Positions 60,289 to 64,000 of a stretch of 64,000 bases of DNA are shown one piece after another (the stretch's first letter is position 1; each line of letters starts with the position of its first letter). The DNA comes from Tropicimonas sp. IMCC6043 (GTDB taxonomy: Bacteria; Pseudomonadota; Alphaproteobacteria; Rhodobacterales; Rhodobacteraceae), in contig NZ_SELO01000006.1 in the NCBI RefSeq assembly GCF_004146235.1, positions 62,001 to 126,000 of the forward strand. Reading direction: 5' to 3'. The position numbers and the translations under genes were made by a program. Under the pieces are notes generated by a model that did no database searches, was not told the DNA's origin, and saw only the letters and a list, made by a program, of their open reading frames with translations.

Positions 60289-60905
60289 AGGAAAGCCTCG
60301 TGGAAGGCGTCGTGGTGATCCTCTGGCGCCTCGGCCCGGAAGGGCGCAAGTTCGAGGGTCTCGCCTTCCAGCCCGAGGTCGATATGGGTGGCGACGATGG
60401 CGCTGCCCCCGGCCCCGAGATGACGGTCGACGGCGGCGGCGAAAAGCGCCACCGAGTCGGTGTCGAGCGACACGGTCGGTTCGTCGAACAGCCAGATCGG
60501 CCGCCCGGTCACCGCCATCCGCGCCAGGCCCAGCCGCCGCTTCTGCCCGGCCGAGAGGCTGCCCGCGGGGCGGGTCTCCAGCGCCTCGAGGTTGAAGTCG
60601 CGGAGCGCCGGCCGGATGTCGGACGTCCCGTGCAGCCGCGCCCAGAAGGTAAGGTTCTCGGCCACCGTCAGTACCGCCTTGTTGCCGTCGGCATGGCTGG
60701 CATAGGCTATCGCCTCCGGCCCGGGCGTGACGCTTCCCGCATCGGCCGGCTGCAACCCGGCGAGCGTCCTCAGGAGCGTCGTCTTGCCGATCCCGTTGGG
60801 GCCGCGCAGTACCAGAGCCCGGCCGGAGGGGACGTCGAAACTCACCCCTTCGAGGACGCGCATGCCGCCGCGGGTGCAGGCCAGATCGGTCACATTCATT
60901 TCCAT
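60285..60905 (-). CDS. ccmA: Haem exporter ATP-binding protein CcmA
   Basis: A 206-residue ABC ATPase. Walker [10 protein letters not shown] at 35-43, signature LSAGQKRR, Walker B IWLFDEP and the H-loop in IVATHIDL. Together with CcmB and CcmC it drives release of haem-loaded CcmE. It starts the ccmABCDG operon; the start may be Met1 or Met3. Upstream lies a 348-bp gap with repeats and a small remnant ORF, so the promoter is presumably there. Confidence 0.95.
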   Translation of the reverse strand: MEMNVTDLACTRGGMRVLEGVSFDVPSGRALVLRGPNGIGKTTLLRTLAGLQPADAGSVTPGPEAIAYASHADGNKAVLTVAENLTFWARLHGTSDIRPALRDFNLEALETRPAGSLSAGQKRRLGLARMAVTGRPIWLFDEPTVSLDTDSVALFAAAVDRHLGAGGSAIVATHIDLGLEGETLELAPFRAEAPEDHHDAFHEAFL

Positions 60906-61253
60906 GACGGCCGGTCTAGCGCAGGCACCGGGGGCGGGAAAGCCGAAAGGGCGTTCTCAAGCGACGGTCACGCGCGCCAGGACGTCCGTGAAATAGGCGT
61001 CCACCGCAGCCCATTCCCCGGACGAGGCGGATGGATGATCCGGAAGGCGCATGCGCTTTCTCCTTTACCCACGAAACTGCGGTCTTTTCGACCTTGTCCC
61101 TTCAGCCGACCGAGGTCCGCGGCAGAGTGCGGAGCCGCGCCATCGCCGGGCCGCGGCGCGACGATGGCGCGGCGGCCTACGGCCACTTCTTCGCGCCCAG
61201 GTGAGAGGCTCGAACACTTGCTCCGGGCCAATGGCAACCTTCTTCGGGACAGA
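60906..61253. other. 348-bp gap between ccmA and the Mth938 gene
   Basis: It holds a 31-codon ORF remnant (60957-61052, minus strand) and most of a repeat arm related to the element at 55.8 kb (about 61131-61271). A 9-bp inverted repeat (GCGCCATCG/CGATGGCGC) lies near 61138-61170. No complete gene. Confidence 0.45.
60957..61052 (-). pseudogene. Possible 5' remnant of an O-methyltransferase gene
   Basis: A 31-residue reading frame, MRLPDHPSASSGEW then AAVDAYFTDVLARVTVA. The piece EWAAVDAYFTDVL resembles the N-terminus of SAM-dependent O-methyltransferases (family 3), but the rest is missing. It lies just upstream of ccmA in a gap that also has a repeat arm. The resemblance is weak and it may be a chance ORF. 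Confidence 0.25.
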
Positions 61254-61271
61254 TCAACCGGAGCCCGTATC
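61131..61271 (+). repeat. Half copy (one arm) of the inverted-repeat element
   Basis: The bases 61251-61271 match the right end of the 55.8-kb element (GATCAACCGGA followed by CCCGTATC versus CTCCGTATC). Further in, CGATGGCGCGGCGGCCT and AGGCTCGAAC also match the reversed left arm of that element. The left partner end is not found. Part of this arm encodes the last residues and the stop of the Mth938 gene (GPDTGSG*). Confidence 0.5.
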
Positions 61272-61643
61272 GGGCCCCGCTCCCTCCACCGGCAGCGCCA
61301 GCACCGCCGCGGCGAGACGCCGGCTCTCCGCGAGCAGCACGTTGTAGGTGCGGCAGGCGGAGGCGGTGGACATCAGCTCGACGCCGATCCCGGCGCTTTC
61401 GAGCGCCGTCCGCATCGCAGTCGGGATCGGGACCATTTCCGGGCCGGTGCCGATCAGGACGAAATCGATCTCGCCGGCCAGCGCCATGATCGCATCGACA
61501 TCCGCGAACCCGCCCCAGGCATGGATGCCGGAGCGCGAGACGACGAGGCTGCCCGAATGGACTTCGCCACCGAGGCGGAAGAAGCCGGGGCCGTAGCTGT
61601 CGAACGGCGTGCCGTCCTCATAGGTGACCTGTTCGAGATCCAT
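61254..61643 (-). CDS. Mth938-like domain protein (DUF498)
   Basis: A 129-residue protein of the Mth938 fold. Motifs are SYGPGFFRLGGEVHSGSLVV, ALAGEIDFVLIGTG, and GIGVELMSTASACRTYNVLLAE. The human homologue NDUFAF3 helps assemble complex I; the bacterial role is not established. It lies 25 bp after secF. The last few residues and stop codon come from a repeat arm. Confidence 0.85.
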   Translation of the reverse strand: MDLEQVTYEDGTPFDSYGPGFFRLGGEVHSGSLVVSRSGIHAWGGFADVDAIMALAGEIDFVLIGTGPEMVPIPTAMRTALESAGIGVELMSTASACRTYNVLLAESRRLAAAVLALPVEGAGPDTGSG

Positions 61644-61668
61644 GGCCCCTCCCGGAGCTCAGCCGCGA

Positions 61669-62637
61669 TCAAGCATCGATATTTGCGTATTGCGTGCCGC
61701 CACCCTGGCTGGGCTTGGACCAGTCGCGCTTGACGCCGAGCCAGAGCAGGATCGGCGAGGCGACGAAGATCGAGGAATAGGTGCCGACCACGATGCCCCA
61801 GATCATCGCGAAGACGAAGCCGCGGATCACGTCGCCGCCGAGCACGTAGAGCGCGACGAGCGCCAGGAGCGTGGTGCCCGAGGTCATGACCGTCCGGCTC
61901 ATGGTCTCGTTGATCGAGATGTTGAGCACGTCCGTCAAAGCTTTCTGCTTGTAGCGCCGCAGGTTCTCCCGCACCCGGTCGAAGACGATCACGGTGTCGT
62001 TGATCGAATAGCCGACGATGGTCAGCAGCGCGGCGATGATCGTCAGGTCGAAGCGGATCTGAAGCAGGCAGAAGATGCCGATCGTCAGGGTCACGTCATG
62101 GATGAGGGCCGCCACCGCGCCGATCGAGAACTGCCACTCGAAGCGGAGCCAGATGTAGAAGAGCACCGCCGCGATGGCGAGCACTACCGCCTCTATGGCG
62201 GTCCGGATCAGCTCGCCGGAGACCTTCGGGCCGACGCTTTCGACCGAGGGAAAGGTGATTGCCGGGTCGATCGCCTTAAGGGCGGATTCGAGCGCCGAAA
62301 TCGTCTCCTCGGTGATCGCCTCGTGGCCTTCCTGCTGCTGGATGCGGATCTGTGCCACGTGCTGGTCGGCGTCGAACGACGCGTCGAACACCTCGGTGAT
62401 CGAGACGTCGCCGAGATCGAGCGGCGCGATCGCCTGCCGGTAGGCGCCGACATCGACAGCCTGGGTCGACTCGGTCCGGATCGTCGTGCCGCCGAGAAAG
62501 TCGATGCCGAAATTGAGCCCGACGGCGAAGAACAGCACCACCGAGGCGACCATCGCCAGCGCCGAGGCGCCGAAGGTGAGGTGCCAGCGCTTGAAGAAAT
62601 CCCAGTTGGTTTCGCTGGGGACGAGTTTCAGTCGCAT
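61669..62637 (-). CDS. secF: Protein-export membrane protein SecF
   Basis: Uses the proton gradient, with SecD, to pull secreted proteins through SecYEG. The 322-residue protein has six TM helices and the motif GLNFGIDFLGGTTI after the first helix, VGYSINDTVIVFDRVRENLR in the middle, and SRTVMTSGTTLLALVALYVLGG toward the end, all SecF-type. It follows secD with one base between stop and start. Confidence 0.95.
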   Translation of the reverse strand: MRLKLVPSETNWDFFKRWHLTFGASALAMVASVVLFFAVGLNFGIDFLGGTTIRTESTQAVDVGAYRQAIAPLDLGDVSITEVFDASFDADQHVAQIRIQQQEGHEAITEETISALESALKAIDPAITFPSVESVGPKVSGELIRTAIEAVVLAIAAVLFYIWLRFEWQFSIGAVAALIHDVTLTIGIFCLLQIRFDLTIIAALLTIVGYSINDTVIVFDRVRENLRRYKQKALTDVLNISINETMSRTVMTSGTTLLALVALYVLGGDVIRGFVFAMIWGIVVGTYSSIFVASPILLWLGVKRDWSKPSQGGGTQYANIDA

Positions 62638-62638
62638 C

Positions 62639-64000
62639 TCAGACCTCGATGGTTTTCGGGCGCCGGCGCTCGAACCAGCTCACGATCAGGAGCCGCGTGA
62701 TGTAGATCGCGCAGAAGACCGAGGTGAGGATGCCGAGGCCGAGGGTGACGGCGAATCCGCGGACGGGACCCGAGCCGAGCGCGAACAGGATCGCGGCGGT
62801 GATGAAGGTGGTGATGTTGGCGTCGAGGATCGCCGAGAGCGCCTTCTCGTAGCCGAGCTCGATCGCCCGCGACGGACCGCGGGCGGTCTTGAGCTCCTCG
62901 CGGATGCGCTCGAAGACCAGCACGTTGGCGTCGACGGCCATACCGATGGTGAGCACGATGCCGGCGATGCCGGGCAGGGTCAGCGTGGCGCCGATGATCG
63001 ACAGGAGGCCGAAGATCAGCCCAACGTTGATGATCAGCGCGATATTGGCGAAGAGGCCGAAGAGCCCGTAGGAGAGCGCCATGAAGACCAGCACCGCGAC
63101 GAAGGCGACGAGGGTGGCGACGCGCCCGGCCTCGATGCTGTCCTGGCCGAGTTCCGGCCCGATGGTCCGTTCCTGAAGGAAGGTCATCTCGGCGGGCAGC
63201 GCGCCGGCGCGCAGCAGCACGGCAAGCTGTGTCGATTCCTCGATGGTGAAATTGCCGGTGATGATGCCCGAGCCGCCGGCGATGTGGTCCTGGATCGTCG
63301 GCGCCGAGATCACCTCGTTGTCGAGCACGATGGCGAAGGGCGAGCCGATATTCTCGGCGGTATAGTCGCCGAACTTGCGCGCGCCGGTTGGGTCGAAGCG
63401 GAAACTCACCGCCGGCCGGCCGTTCTGGTCGAAGCTCGGCTGGGCGTCGGTCAGGTCCTCGCCGGAGACGACGTAGTCCGACTCGAGAATGTAGTAGGTG
63501 CCCGCCTCGTTCATCGACGGGGCGATGAAGTTGCGCGGGCCGGGCTCGGCCGTGGCATCGGACGTGCGAGACACGACGCCGTGGAAGGTGAGCTTCGCGG
63601 TCTGGCCGATCAGGTCCTTGAGCTCCTGCGCCGAGCCGAGGCCGGGCACCTGGATGATGATCCGCGTCTCGCCCTGGCGCTGGATCGAGGGCTCGCGGGT
63701 GCCCGCCTCGTCGACCCGGCGGCGGACGATCTCAAGCGACTGGCGCAGGGTGCGGTCGTCGGTTGCGGTCTTTTCCGCGTCCGAAAGGGAGACGATGAGG
63801 ACGTCCCCCTGCCCCCGGACCTCGATGTCGTTCGACCCCGCGCCGGCGATGCTCACGATCGGGCGGGAGATCTCGCGGACCGCCGCGATCGCCTCGGCCA
63901 TCGCCTCGGGATTGGCAATGCGCACATGCAGCTCGTCGGCCGGGCCATCGACGCGGCGGATCGAGCCCACCGTGTCGCGCTTCTCGCGCAGCACGTCGCG
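62639..64000 (-). CDS. secD: Protein-export membrane protein SecD, 3' part (cut by window edge)
   Basis: The frame runs through the right edge, so the N-terminus is missing; about 454 residues are visible. These include the P1 periplasmic domain (RRVDEAGTREPSIQRQG, DLIGQTAKLTF) and the C-terminal TM domain with GMAVDANVLVFERIREEL and NITTFITAAILF. Same strand and overlap order as secF. Confidence 0.95.
   Translation of the reverse strand, partial: RDVLREKRDTVGSIRRVDGPADELHVRIANPEAMAEAIAAVREISRPIVSIAGAGSNDIEVRGQGDVLIVSLSDAEKTATDDRTLRQSLEIVRRRVDEAGTREPSIQRQGETRIIIQVPGLGSAQELKDLIGQTAKLTFHGVVSRTSDATAEPGPRNFIAPSMNEAGTYYILESDYVVSGEDLTDAQPSFDQNGRPAVSFRFDPTGARKFGDYTAENIGSPFAIVLDNEVISAPTIQDHIAGGSGIITGNFTIEESTQLAVLLRAGALPAEMTFLQERTIGPELGQDSIEAGRVATLVAFVAVLVFMALSYGLFGLFANIALIINVGLIFGLLSIIGATLTLPGIAGIVLTIGMAVDANVLVFERIREELKTARGPSRAIELGYEKALSAILDANITTFITAAILFALGSGPVRGFAVTLGLGILTSVFCAIYITRLLIVSWFERRRPKTIEV

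Overview
The window is GC-rich chromosomal DNA from an alphaproteobacterium, almost certainly a Rhodobacterales species of the Rhodobacter/Roseobacter kind. This rests on an adjacent ctrA-sciP pair, a DddL-type DMSP lyase, a Rhodobacterales-type membrane protein at 49.1 kb, the gene order secD-secF-Mth938-ccmABCDG, a possible alphaproteobacterial LexA box (GTTC-N7-GTTC) and an FnrL-like box. The DMSP lyase suggests a marine or saline habitat. Genes are tightly packed, mostly housekeeping, with short gaps. I see no tRNA, rRNA, CRISPR array, prophage or transposase gene.

Layout. 0-3.1 kb: end of a DUF2254 membrane protein, a PfkB-type sugar kinase, dtd, a small coupled ORF with hemP (haem/iron uptake), and a DUF1289 protein. 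3.3-7.8 kb: NAD-dependent formate dehydrogenase with the FdsG and FdsB parts fused in one chain, followed by FdsA. 8.1-10.3 kb: monomeric NADP isocitrate dehydrogenase, closed by a strong terminator. 10.5-13.6 kb: galT-galK and a short-chain dehydrogenase. 13.6-18.3 kb (minus): ligA-recG, then a 40-residue membrane protein behind a possible LexA box. 18.5-19.6 kb: the cell-cycle regulator CtrA and its inhibitor SciP. 19.9-24 kb: mnmA, an FAD/NAD oxidoreductase, a small membrane protein, and cobS without cobT.

24-34.7 kb (minus) is the envelope and translation run pyrH - [broken glycosyltransferase] - frr - uppS - cdsA - dxr - rseP - [44-residue membrane protein] - bamA - skp. The broken gene between pyrH and frr carries a stop codon and a frameshift. 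34.8-41.6 kb: miaA, an AraC regulator, fabG, a conserved membrane protein, prmA, a P-loop protein, msrA and an MFS transporter. 42-46 kb: dddL, a YeeE/YedE sulfur-compound transporter behind an FNR-like box, a periplasmic cytochrome c and a flavoprotein monooxygenase. 46-50.8 kb: ycjX-ycjF, a thioesterase, a membrane protein and hemB. 50.9-56.3 kb is the most accessory-looking stretch: an amidase-like protein without an export signal, a glycosyltransferase-like protein, a SYLF lipoprotein, a membrane-anchored TPR protein with three exactly 50-codon repeats, and a roughly 320-bp element with terminal inverted repeats. 56.3-64 kb: class I aldolase, ilvN, then ccmABCDG, an Mth938 protein and secDF on the minus strand.

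Most worth checking: the possible SOS-controlled 40-residue membrane protein at 13.8 kb; the inverted-repeat element at 55.8 kb and its half copy at 61.2 kb, both of which supply stop codons to neighbouring genes; the dead gene inside the essential pyrH-frr run; and the FNR-like box next to DMSP/sulfur genes. All family calls come from reading motifs; no database search was run.
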